From positions 1-64,000 of the forward strand of contig SHZR01000015.1 of the NCBI GenBank assembly GCA_009692205.1: DNA of 64,000 bases. Direction: 5' to 3'. Positions 39,340-47,165 of this stretch are shown here, one piece after another. Position 1 is the first letter of the stretch. The number at the start of each line of letters is the position of its first letter. A program made the translations under genes and the position numbers. The notes beneath the pieces are model-generated. The model did no database searches, was not told the origin of the DNA, and saw nothing but the letters and a program-made list of their open reading frames with translations. The stretch is from Gemmatimonadota bacterium (GTDB taxonomy: Bacteria; Gemmatimonadota; Gemmatimonadetes; Longimicrobiales; Gaopeijiaceae).

Positions 39340-40698
39340 TCAGGCGGACGCGCCCACGGAGCTGGCCCCGGCATCGACCCGAGCGGCGGGTGCGATCCCG
39401 TGCACCCCCATCCACGCGAGGAAGTCGGCCTGTGCGCGCTCGGCGAGCAGCTCGCGCTTCTTCTGCTTGTCCCGCACGTCCATCGGCAGCGGCTCGACGA
39501 GGCCCCAGTTCGAGTTCATGGGCTGGAAGCGCCGGGGATCGGCCTCGCGCAGGTAGCGGAGCAGTGCCCCCAGCATGGTCGTGGGCGGCGGCACCACCGG
39601 CTCGAGACCCGCCAGCACGCGCGCGAGGTTGATGCCCGCGAGGATGCCACTCGCCGCGGACTCCGTGTAGCCCTCGACGCCTGTGAGCTGACCCGCGAAG
39701 AGCACGTCGGGCCGGCCGGGGGGCGCGCCCGCTGCGGTCAGACGCGCGGGAAAGTTCAGGTAGCTGTTCCGGTGGATCGAGCCCCACCGAAGGAACTCCG
39801 CGCCGGCGAGCCCAGGGATCATGCTGAAAATGCGGCGCTGCTCTCCGATCTTCAGGCGGGTCTGGAAGCCGACCATGTTCCACATCTGTCCGGCCGCGTC
39901 CTCGCGCCGGAGCTGCACGACCGCCCACGGTCGTGCGCCCGTGCGCGGATCCGTCAGCCCGATCGGCTTCATGGGTCCGAAGCGCAGCGTGTCCACACCG
40001 CGCGCCGCCATCACCTCGATCGGGAGACACCCCTCGAAGTAGGGAACTGCGTCCCAGTCGTGCCCCTCGTGCGACTCGCCCTCCCGAACCGCGGCCACGA
40101 ACGCCTCGTACTCCGGGCGGCTCATCGGGCAGTTGAGATAGTCGGCGTCCTCGTCGAATCGTCCGGCCGCGAACACGATCGAGTCGTCGAGCCCGTCCCG
40201 GTCGACGATCGGCGCGATCGCGTCGAAGAACGCCAGGCCGTCGTCTCCGAGCAGCGCCCGAATCGATGCGGAGAGCGCGTCGGACGTGAGCGGGCCCGTG
40301 GCGATCACCGCGGGGCCGTCGGGCATTCCGGCGCACTCTTCACGCACGACGTGGATTCGCGGCTCAGCCTCGACCGCGCGCGTCATGGCTTCGGCGAAGA
40401 TGTGCCGGTCCACGGCCAGCGCCGAGCCCGCCGCGACACGGGCGCGGTCCGCGCAGTCGAGCAGGACGGAGCCGAGCGTGCGCATTTCCCGCTTCAGTTG
40501 GCCGTGCGCGTTCGCGGTGTCTTCGCTCTTGAAGGAGTTCGTGCAGACGAGCTCGCCGAGGAGCTCGGAGCGGTGCGCGGGGGTGTTTCGGATCGGACGC
40601 ATCTCCACCAAGCGCACCTCGCGCCCGCCGCGCGCGAGCCGGAGCGCCGCCTCGCAGCCGGCAAGCCCGCCACCGACCACGGTGGCCGGCACGCTCAC
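39340..40698 (-). CDS. trmFO: Folate/FAD-dependent tRNA (uracil-54-C5)-methyltransferase TrmFO
   Basis: TrmFO makes ribothymidine at tRNA position 54 with methylenetetrahydrofolate as carbon source. The 452-aa frame from the GTG at 40698 overlaps the topA stop (GTGA). It begins SVPATVVGGGLAGCEAALRL with the FAD motif GGGLAGCEAA. Further signatures are CTNSFKSEDTANAHGQLKRE, CPMSRPEYEAF, FEGCLPIEVMAARG, PVQLRREDAAGQMWNMVGFQ-like text and GVEGYTESAASGILAGIN. The gene-order partner topA is typical. Confidence 0.96.
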   Translation of the reverse strand: MSVPATVVGGGLAGCEAALRLARGGREVRLVEMRPIRNTPAHRSELLGELVCTNSFKSEDTANAHGQLKREMRTLGSVLLDCADRARVAAGSALAVDRHIFAEAMTRAVEAEPRIHVVREECAGMPDGPAVIATGPLTSDALSASIRALLGDDGLAFFDAIAPIVDRDGLDDSIVFAAGRFDEDADYLNCPMSRPEYEAFVAAVREGESHEGHDWDAVPYFEGCLPIEVMAARGVDTLRFGPMKPIGLTDPRTGARPWAVVQLRREDAAGQMWNMVGFQTRLKIGEQRRIFSMIPGLAGAEFLRWGSIHRNSYLNFPARLTAAGAPPGRPDVLFAGQLTGVEGYTESAASGILAGINLARVLAGLEPVVPPPTTMLGALLRYLREADPRRFQPMNSNWGLVEPLPMDVRDKQKKRELLAERAQADFLAWMGVHGIAPAARVDAGASSVGASA

Positions 40699-43190
40699 TT
40701 CTTCTTCCGGGCCTTCGGGCTCCCCTTCGGGCTCTTCCGGCCGCGAGCCTTCCCACCCCGGCCCGCTTTCTTGGCGAGCAGATCCAGGCCTGCATCGAGG
40801 TCGATGTCCTCCGGCTCCACGCCCTTGGGGAGCGTGGCGTTCACGTCGCCATCGGTGACGTACGGGCCGTAGGGGCCCGAGAAGATCACGATGTCGGCAC
40901 CCGACTTCGGGTGCTTGCCGAGCTCGCGCAGCGGCGCACCCTTGCCGGAGGCCTTCGCGTCGAGGAGCGCCGTCGCCTCCTCCAACGTGACGGTCCAGAG
41001 CGTGTCGGTCCCCTTCAGGCTCGCGAACGTCTTGGCACGCCGCACGAAGGGTCCGAACCGGCCGATCGCCGCGACGATCTCCTCGCCCGAAGGGTCGATG
41101 CCGACCGTTCTCGGGAGCTCGAGCAGCTTGAGCGCGGAGGGGAGGTCGATATCCTCGGGCTTGCGATCCTTCGGCACGCTGACGCGCTTGGGCTTCTCCA
41201 CGCCAGGCGCGGCCTCCAGCTCGATGTAGGGGCCGTAAGGGCCCACCTTGAGCCGCACCTTGAGGCCGGTCTCGGGCTGGACGCCGAGCTCCTTCCCCTC
41301 GGGGTCGACCCCATCGAGCGAGCGCGTGCTCTTGCACTCGGGGTATCCGGAACAGCCGAGGAAGCGGCCGAAACGGTTCCAGCGGACGATCATGGGCCGG
41401 CCGCACTTGTCGCACGCCTCGCCCTCGGCCGCCAGGATCTCCCTGATGATATGGTCGGAGTTGGCCTCACCGGCTTTCAGGCGCTCGAGGAAGCTGGGGT
41501 AGAAGTCAGCGAGTAGTGTTCGCCACTCCAGCTCCCCTTCCTCGACCCGGTCGAGCTTGGTCTCCATGCCGCTCGTGAACTCGACGTCGAAGATGTCCGG
41601 GAAGATGCGCACGAGCAGCTTCGATACGACCTCGCCTAGGTCCGTCGGACGGAAGCGGCGCTGGTCGAGCTCCACGTAGCCGCGGTCCACGATCACCGAG
41701 ATGATCTGCGCGTATGTGGACGGCCGTCCGATGCCGAGCTCCTCGAGCTCCTTCACCAGGCTGGCTTCCGAGAAGCGGGGCGGCGGCTGGGTGAAGTGCT
41801 GCTTGGGCTCGAGCGCGCGGAGTGCGGCCGCGTCGCCTGGAGCGAGGTCGGGCAGCGGCTCGAGATCGTCGAGTCTCTTGTAGTCGCCCGCCTCGGTAGC
41901 TTCGACGTAGAGGCGTGTGAAGCCCGGGAACTTCACGATCGACCCGGTGGCACGGAATACGTAGCGCTTGCTACTCGACCCGCTCAGGTCGAAGTCGACC
42001 GTCGTGGTGTCGTAGACCGCCGGGGTCATCTGACTGGCCACGAACCGCAGCCAGATCAGCTCGTAGAGGCGCGCCTGATCCGGGTCGAGGTAGCGGGCCG
42101 CTTCGTTCGGATGGATCGTCACGTCGGTCGGTCGGATCGCCTCGTGGGCGTCCTGCGCGGCGCGTTGCTGCTGGCCGCCGTAGAGCTGCGGCGCGCCCGG
42201 CACATACTCGGCCCCGAACTCGCCCCGGATCCACTGACGCGCCTGGTCCACGGCCTCGGGGGAGACGCGGGTCGAGTCCGTACGCATGTACGTGATCAGA
42301 CCCACCTCGCCGCGATCGCCGAGCGGCTGGCCCTCGTAGAGGCGCTGCGCGCTGGACATCGTCTGGCGGGCCGAGAACCGGAGCCGCTTCGCGGCCTCCT
42401 GCTGGAGCGTCGAAGTGGTGAACGGGGGGAACGGGTTCTTCCGCCGCTCGCGCCGTTTGATGTCCGTGACCGCGAACGGCCGGCCGACGAGGTCGTCGAC
42501 CACCGACCGGGCCGAGGTCTCGTTGTCGAGGGCGAAGGCCTTGCCGTCGATCTTGTGCAGCTTCGCGTCGAAGGCCTGCCCGTCCCGCTCCAGGTGAGCG
42601 GTGATCGACCAGTACTCCTGCTGCACGAACGCGCGGATCTGGTCCTCGCGCTCGCAGATCAGACGCAGCGCCACGGTCTGCACGCGTCCCGCGGACAGAC
42701 CCGGCCGAATGGGCTTCCAGAGCAGCGGGCTCACCTGGTAGCCCACGAGCCGGTCGAGGATACGACGAGCCTGCTGGGCTTCGATCTTCTTGATGTCGAG
42801 CGGACCGGGTGAGGCGAGCGCCTTTTCGACCGCAGCCTTCGTGATCTCACGGAACGTGACGCGCTGGAAGCGGCTCTTGTCCTTCTCGTACCCGAGCTGC
42901 TCGGCCACGTGGTAGGCGATCGCCTCACCCTCGCGGTCGGGGTCGGTCGCCAGGATGACCATGTCCGCGTTCGCCGCCTTGGCCTTCAACTCCGCGATGA
43001 CCTTCGCCTTGCCGCGGATGGTCACGTACTTGGGCTCGAAGCCGTGCTCGATGTCGACCCCCAGCTCCTTGGGAGGCAGGTCACGCACGTGCCCCACCGA
43101 AGCCGCGACGTCGTAGTCGCGGCCCAGGTACTTCCCGATCGTCCGCGCCTTGGCGGGCGACTCGACGATGACCAGGTGTTTAGGGCTCAT
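40695..43190 (-). CDS. topA: DNA topoisomerase I
   Basis: TopA relaxes negatively supercoiled DNA. The 831-aa type IA enzyme starts MSPKHLVIVESPAKARTIGK (Toprim). It has LATDPDREGEAIAYHVAEQL with the acidic metal triad, then the active-site Tyr in GLITYMRTDSTRVSPEAVDQ. One C-terminal zinc ribbon remains (CDKCGRPMIV to CSGYPECKS). It is followed by at least two topoisomerase repeats with GPYGPYIELE and GPYGPYVTDG, and a lysine-rich tail (KARGRKSPKGSPKARKKK). The start overlaps the aroK stop (ATGA). Confidence 0.97.
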   Translation of the reverse strand: MSPKHLVIVESPAKARTIGKYLGRDYDVAASVGHVRDLPPKELGVDIEHGFEPKYVTIRGKAKVIAELKAKAANADMVILATDPDREGEAIAYHVAEQLGYEKDKSRFQRVTFREITKAAVEKALASPGPLDIKKIEAQQARRILDRLVGYQVSPLLWKPIRPGLSAGRVQTVALRLICEREDQIRAFVQQEYWSITAHLERDGQAFDAKLHKIDGKAFALDNETSARSVVDDLVGRPFAVTDIKRRERRKNPFPPFTTSTLQQEAAKRLRFSARQTMSSAQRLYEGQPLGDRGEVGLITYMRTDSTRVSPEAVDQARQWIRGEFGAEYVPGAPQLYGGQQQRAAQDAHEAIRPTDVTIHPNEAARYLDPDQARLYELIWLRFVASQMTPAVYDTTTVDFDLSGSSSKRYVFRATGSIVKFPGFTRLYVEATEAGDYKRLDDLEPLPDLAPGDAAALRALEPKQHFTQPPPRFSEASLVKELEELGIGRPSTYAQIISVIVDRGYVELDQRRFRPTDLGEVVSKLLVRIFPDIFDVEFTSGMETKLDRVEEGELEWRTLLADFYPSFLERLKAGEANSDHIIREILAAEGEACDKCGRPMIVRWNRFGRFLGCSGYPECKSTRSLDGVDPEGKELGVQPETGLKVRLKVGPYGPYIELEAAPGVEKPKRVSVPKDRKPEDIDLPSALKLLELPRTVGIDPSGEEIVAAIGRFGPFVRRAKTFASLKGTDTLWTVTLEEATALLDAKASGKGAPLRELGKHPKSGADIVIFSGPYGPYVTDGDVNATLPKGVEPEDIDLDAGLDLLAKKAGRGGKARGRKSPKGSPKARKKK

Positions 43191-43732
43191 TCCGCTCTGA
43201 TTTCGCGATACTCCAGCGCCAGGATCTCCAGGACACTGGCCGAGACATCATCTACGGAGGACCGCTCCGTGTCCACTGCCCAGGTCGCTTCCTTATAGTA
43301 CGGAGCGCGCCAGGCGATGAGGCGGATGGCCTCTTCGAGGGCGTCCGGGCGGGCGAGCAAAGGCCGCGTTCCCGCGGCACCCGACGCCCGCCGGAGCGCT
43401 TCTGGAGCGGACACCTGCAGCCAGAACGAAGCCGTTCCGGCCGGCACCCCCTCGAGACGCCCGGCAGCAGCCGCCCACCCTCCCCCACTGGCCAGGACCA
43501 CGTGCCGTTCGGCGAGCAACCGCTGGGCGACTCGCTCCTCGAGCGCGCGGAAATACTGCTCGCCCCGGCTGGTAAAAACCTCCGAAACCGAGATGCCCGC
43601 CTCGGCCTCGATCGCGTCGTCGAAGTCGATGAAGCGCCAGCCGAGCCGGGCCGCGACCCGCTTGCCGACGCTCGTCTTGCCCGAGCCCATGAAGCCGATC
43701 AGCAGGACCCGGTCGAGAGCAGTCGGCGTCAC
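43187..43732 (-). CDS. aroK: Shikimate kinase
   Basis: AroK phosphorylates shikimate at the 3-OH on the way to chorismate. The 181-aa frame from the GTG at 43732 overlaps the aroC stop as GTGA. It contains the P-loop LLIGFMGSGKTSVGKRVAAR (about 10-29), the shikimate-binding FIDFDDAIEAEAG, the segment FRALEERVAQRLL, and VVLASGGGWAA. The adjacent aroC and the stop-start overlaps on both sides make co-expression likely. Confidence 0.94.
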   Translation of the reverse strand: MTPTALDRVLLIGFMGSGKTSVGKRVAARLGWRFIDFDDAIEAEAGISVSEVFTSRGEQYFRALEERVAQRLLAERHVVLASGGGWAAAAGRLEGVPAGTASFWLQVSAPEALRRASGAAGTRPLLARPDALEEAIRLIAWRAPYYKEATWAVDTERSSVDDVSASVLEILALEYREIRAE

Positions 43733-44934
43733 CGCTCGCCGAATCCCCGCTCTTTCAGGTAGTTGAGGTAGCTCTCGAAGTTGCGGCGCACCTCGCCGAC
43801 CGAGTCGCCCCCGAACTTCTCGAGGAAGGCGTCCGCCAGCACGAGCGCCACCATGGCCTCTCCGACCACGCCTGCGGCGGGCACCGCGCACACGTCGCTG
43901 CGCTCCACGGCGGCGTCCCCCGGTGCGCCGTCCCGGAGGTCCACGCTCGCGAGCGGCTTCCGGAGCGTCGAGATCGGCTTCATGGCGCCCCTGACCGCCA
44001 GCGGCTCGCCGGTGGTCACTCCGCCCTCGAGCCCCCCCGCGCGGTTCGACGCACGGCCGATGCCGCCGGTGAGAGGCTTCTCCTCCGCCCGCACGATGGC
44101 GTCATGCACCTCGGAGCCGGGCCTCCTCGCCCCTTCGAAGCCGATCCCGATCTCCACGCCTTTGACCGCGTGGATCGACATGACGGCACCTGCGAGTCGG
44201 CCGTCGAGCTTCCGGTCCCACGAGACATGGGAACCGAGCCCGACCGGGAGCCCGGTCGCGATGACCTCGAAGACGCCCCCGAGCGTGTCACCGCGCTCCT
44301 TGGCGGCGTCGATCTCGGCCATCATGCGCACCGCTGCCGCCTCGTCGAGACAGCGAACCGGGCTCGCGTCGGCCGCCGCGTTCAGGTCCTCGGGGAGATC
44401 GCGCGGGTCCGCCTGCACCGATCCTATGGAGAGAATATGGCTGCCCACGCGCACGCCGAACTCAGCGAGGAAGCGCTTGGCAATCGCGCCGCACCCGACC
44501 CGCATCGTGGTCTCGCGCGCGCTCGCCCGCTCCAAAATGTCCCGGATGTCACGCCGATCGTACTTGAGCACGCCCACGAGGTCGGCGTGTCCAGGGCGCG
44601 GGAGGTAGTGGGGCTTGAGCGCCTTCGGGTTCACGTCCGGCGGCGGCGGATCGTGGCTCATCGCCACGGTCCAGTTCTCCCAGTCCTTGTTCCAGACCAC
44701 GAAGGAAATCGGCGAGCCGATGGTCTCGCCCAGGCGAACGCCGTTCAGCAGATCCGCCTTGTCGGTCTCGATCTGCATGCGCCGGCCACGTCCGTACCCG
44801 CCCTGCCGGCGCGCGAGCTCGGGGTCGACGTCCCGCGCCATCTCGAGTGAAAGGCCCGCGGGCATGCCCTCGATGATGGCCGTGAGGGCGCGGCCGTGGG
44901 ACTCGCCCGCCGTATGGAAGTGGATGCGCGTCAT
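43729..44934 (-). CDS. aroC: Chorismate synthase
   Basis: AroC forms chorismate from EPSP with reduced FMN. The 401-aa protein starts at the ATG at 44934 (MTRIHFHTAGESHGRALTAI) with the motif GESHG. Further signatures are RRQGGYGRGRRMQIETDKAD, HADLVGVLKYDRRDIRDILE, RASARETTMRVGCGAIAKRF, GVEIGIGFEGARRPGSEVHD and the GGLEGGVTTGEPLAVR loop. It opens the long aroC-to-sigma54 activator operon; the 97 bp up to the preceding gene on the same strand may hold the promoter. Confidence 0.97.
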   Translation of the reverse strand: MTRIHFHTAGESHGRALTAIIEGMPAGLSLEMARDVDPELARRQGGYGRGRRMQIETDKADLLNGVRLGETIGSPISFVVWNKDWENWTVAMSHDPPPPDVNPKALKPHYLPRPGHADLVGVLKYDRRDIRDILERASARETTMRVGCGAIAKRFLAEFGVRVGSHILSIGSVQADPRDLPEDLNAAADASPVRCLDEAAAVRMMAEIDAAKERGDTLGGVFEVIATGLPVGLGSHVSWDRKLDGRLAGAVMSIHAVKGVEIGIGFEGARRPGSEVHDAIVRAEEKPLTGGIGRASNRAGGLEGGVTTGEPLAVRGAMKPISTLRKPLASVDLRDGAPGDAAVERSDVCAVPAAGVVGEAMVALVLADAFLEKFGGDSVGEVRRNFESYLNYLKERGFGER

Positions 44935-45030
44935 GGGTCGCGGAAAGTGTACCAGACCCGATGGCGCGGTCAACCGCGGTGCGACGGACCGGCGGGCGCG
45001 AACGCCGCCCGCAGGAGGACGCCCTTCGCG

Positions 45031-45483
45031 CTAGTTGATGCTGACGGTGACGGTGTCCGCGCCTGTCTCGCCCAGCGCGTCCGAGGCCGTGACGATGACG
45101 CGCACGGTGCCTGTGGAAGCCCCCGCCGGCACCAAGGTCCGCGTGACCGTCGTATCCTGCGGGACCGGTAGCGTGAACGGGATCTCCGTGAACGCAACGC
45201 TTCTACCCGTGAACACGCCCTTGAAGCTCACGTTTGTCACGCCGTCCGGCGCACTCACGTTCGCCGTCACCTGGACTGAGCCACCCACGGCAAGCGTGAG
45301 ATTGGCCTGCGGCGCGGTGATCTCCACCTCCGGCCCGAGGAGCCCCGAGAGGGCCCCGAGCCCCGTGAAGAGGTTGTCACCTGTGCACGCCGGCAGGGAC
45401 GCCTCGACCAGCACCGCGCCCGCGAGACGCAACCGCCTCCCGCGTCCCGGTCGCGCCGGACGCATCGCTTGGTAGGCTCTCAT
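45031..45483 (-). CDS. Secreted Ig-like domain protein, last gene of the pilin cluster
   Basis: This 150-aa protein has a basic N-terminus, a short hydrophobic run (LAGAVLVEASLPACTGDN) with a possible lipobox, and then one beta-sandwich of about 95 residues (EVEITAPQANLTLAVGGSVQ, VTANVSAPDGVTNVSFKGVF, VRVIVTASDALGETGADTVT). This is like the bacterial Ig-like folds in surface proteins. It starts 6 bp after the pilin-secretin fusion stop and should be co-translated. A role as a pilotin or a pilus-accessory lipoprotein is only a guess from position. Confidence 0.7.
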   Translation of the reverse strand: MRAYQAMRPARPGRGRRLRLAGAVLVEASLPACTGDNLFTGLGALSGLLGPEVEITAPQANLTLAVGGSVQVTANVSAPDGVTNVSFKGVFTGRSVAFTEIPFTLPVPQDTTVTRTLVPAGASTGTVRVIVTASDALGETGADTVTVSIN

Positions 45484-45489
45484 GGGTCC

Positions 45490-46419
45490 TCAGTTCGAGC
45501 GGACGATGTGCGGCGTGACCAGAATGATCAGGTCCTGCTGGATCGTTTGCTCCCGCACCACCCTGAAGAGCCGGCCGATCAGAGGGAGGTCCTGGAGAAG
45601 CGGGATCCCCGAACGCGCTTCCGTGCGCTCGGACTGCGTCAGGCCCGCGATCACTACCGTCTCGCCGTCCTGGACGAGCACGCGCGTCCGGGCATTCTGG
45701 GTCCGGAAGATGAATCCCGCGTCCGACGGCGCGAGCTCCGCCGCCGAGCGCTCGGCTTCGAGCTCGAGCAGGATGTGGCCGTCCGCGGTGACGTGAGGCG
45801 TCGTGGGCAGGATGACGCCGGTCTGTTGCTGTTCGACCTGCGCCGTCGGGAAGCCCGCGCCCGCGTCGATCGTACGGATCGGCGTGAGCTCACCGACGTG
45901 GATCCGTGCCTGCTGGTTGTCGAGCACCGTCACCTGGGGCGTCGCCTCGATGTCGCTGAGGTTGACCGAAGCCAAGGCGTCGATGAACCCGATGAGCTGG
46001 TGGCGTCCCACGACCAACGAGGTCAGGAGCTGGAGCATCGGCCCCGCCACGCGCGCCGTGGCATTCCCGAGGGCCGCGACCGAGTTGCCGCCGAGCGCGA
46101 CGACCGTTTCACCCTGCGCGATCGGGTCGAGCACGCCGTCGCCGTCCGTGTCCGAAAATCCCGAGGAGAGTGCGTTGAACTGGTTGCCGCGCGAGTCCTT
46201 GAGCTCGTACGTGACGCCGAACTCCTCGAGGTCTGTCCGGTTGACAAAATAGATGTCCTGGAGTGTCGCCAGATTCCTGAGGTCCGACTTCATGGAGGCA
46301 ATGAAGGCCTTCTCGCGCGTTTGCGAGAATTTCGGGATCGCGATGGCTGCCAAGACCCCGATGATGACCAGGACGATCAACAACTCGATCAGGGTGAAGC
46401 CTGCGCGCCGAACGATCAC
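45490..46419 (-). CDS. Chimeric protein: type IV pilin N-terminus fused to a secretin C-terminal domain
   Basis: The frame encodes 309 aa from a GTG at 46419 with GAGG six bases upstream; an ATG at 46461 is the longer alternative. Residues 1-7 form a short prepilin leader. Residues 8-62 are a full type IV pilin helix (FTLIELLIVLVIIGVLAAIA, Glu5 present), about 40 of 54 positions identical to the adjacent PilA. A linker with a calcium-loop-like DTDGDGVLD (90-98) follows. Residues about 128-309 are a complete secretin (PilQ/GspD) C-domain: PQVTVLDNQQARIHVGE, GVILPTTPHV, DGETVVIAGLTQSE, SGIPLLQDLPLIGRLF, and a DLIILVTPHIV end. The N0/N1 secretin domains are absent. A functional fusion and a relic of a pilin-pilQ deletion are both possible. 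Confidence 0.85.
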   Translation of the reverse strand: MIVRRAGFTLIELLIVLVIIGVLAAIAIPKFSQTREKAFIASMKSDLRNLATLQDIYFVNRTDLEEFGVTYELKDSRGNQFNALSSGFSDTDGDGVLDPIAQGETVVALGGNSVAALGNATARVAGPMLQLLTSLVVGRHQLIGFIDALASVNLSDIEATPQVTVLDNQQARIHVGELTPIRTIDAGAGFPTAQVEQQQTGVILPTTPHVTADGHILLELEAERSAAELAPSDAGFIFRTQNARTRVLVQDGETVVIAGLTQSERTEARSGIPLLQDLPLIGRLFRVVREQTIQQDLIILVTPHIVRSN

Positions 46420-46468
46420 CGTATACCTCGCCGCGAAGAGAGGCCGAGAAGGGGAATCCACCTAAGGT

Positions 46469-46502
46469 GGCGGCGCCCGGACCCACTCGGGCCCGGGCCG
46501 CC
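46469..46502. terminator. Stem-loop between pilA and the pilin-secretin fusion gene
   Basis: GGCGGCGCCCGG and CCGGGCCGCC pair over ten base pairs with a 2-base bulge and a 12-base loop, 57-90 bases after the pilA stop. It could reduce read-through into the fusion gene or stabilise the pilA message, which is commonly far more abundant than neighbouring transcripts. No T-run is present. Confidence 0.45.
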
Positions 46503-46558
46503 GGTACTTCACCGCTCACACCCGCATCGAGCGCGGGGCCCTAGACAACCGCATCACG

Positions 46559-46954
46559 TCACGGGGTGCAGGCGATCTCATTAGGTTGAGCCGGAGCCGT
46601 CGGCGAGGTCGGCGCCGTGGCCGTTCCGTAGTAGATCGCGCAGCCCCGGGTAGTGCCGAGCGCGGTGTGATAGGCGCTCGCGGCCCAACCCGTGGACGTC
46701 ACAGAAGTCAGCGTGACGTTGGAACCGTCGGAGTTGACGAACCCGAGGTCAACGATGTTGCTCGTGTACGAGTAGGTGTCGGAGTAGTAGATCTCCTGCT
46801 GGCTCGCGAGGTTCTTCAGGTCCGACTTCATCGCGGCGAAGTACGCCTTCTCACGCGTAGCCGAGAACTTCGGGATGGCGATGGCCGCCAAGATGCCGAT
46901 GATCACGACCACGATGAGGAGCTCAATCAGGGTAAAGCCCTTGTTGTTCCGCAT
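46559..46954 (-). CDS. pilA: Type IV major pilin-like protein PilA
   Basis: The prepilin has 131 aa from the ATG at 46954, with GGAG six bases upstream. The leader MRNNKG is short and ends at the cleavage point before FTLIELLIVVVIIGILAAIA with Glu5 of the mature protein. The globular part is small (about 75 residues) with SATREKAYFAAMKSDLKNLA, QQEIYYSDTYSYT and a cysteine pair (RGCAIYYG and the final ACTP) that may form the D-loop. The C-terminus is rich in Pro/Thr/Ala, as in O-glycosylated pilins. A -24/-12 promoter lies upstream, and PilSR genes are in the same cluster. Confidence 0.93.
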   Translation of the reverse strand: MRNNKGFTLIELLIVVVIIGILAAIAIPKFSATREKAYFAAMKSDLKNLASQQEIYYSDTYSYTSNIVDLGFVNSDGSNVTLTSVTSTGWAASAYHTALGTTRGCAIYYGTATAPTSPTAPAQPNEIACTP

Positions 46955-47003
46955 CTGGTGCTCCGGGTGTGAATGAATCTGAGGCCCGACGGGCCACAAT
47001 ACG

Positions 47004-47020
47004 GGCAAGGTAGGTTCCAC
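47004..47020 (-). promoter_or_regulatory. Sigma-54 (-24/-12) promoter of pilA
   Basis: On the minus strand TGGAACC-N4-TTGCC reads at 47019 to 47004, with GG and GC ten bases apart as in the consensus TGGCACG-N4-TTGCW. The predicted start is near 46993, giving a leader of about 40 bases with the GGAG site before ATG 46954. The upstream 140 bp are AT-rich (ATATATTACAGG) unlike the surroundings, as expected for activator and bending sites. PilR, a sigma-54 activator, is encoded 3 kb upstream. Confidence 0.75.
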
Positions 47021-47165
47021 AACGGAAGCAAATCCTATAAGACAATATATTACAGGTACTTACATAACAGAAGCACACGCCAGGACGAGCCCTTTGGGAG
47101 GGCCGGACTGTGGGATTCTGCAACTCTTTCCACGTTTTGCAGCAGTTCGCGGCGCCCATCAAACT

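Noticed and set aside
39064-40872. A plus-strand open frame of 602 codons across xerC and trmFO
   Set aside because: Antisense shadow of two well-supported genes; composition is Arg/His/Ala-rich without motifs.
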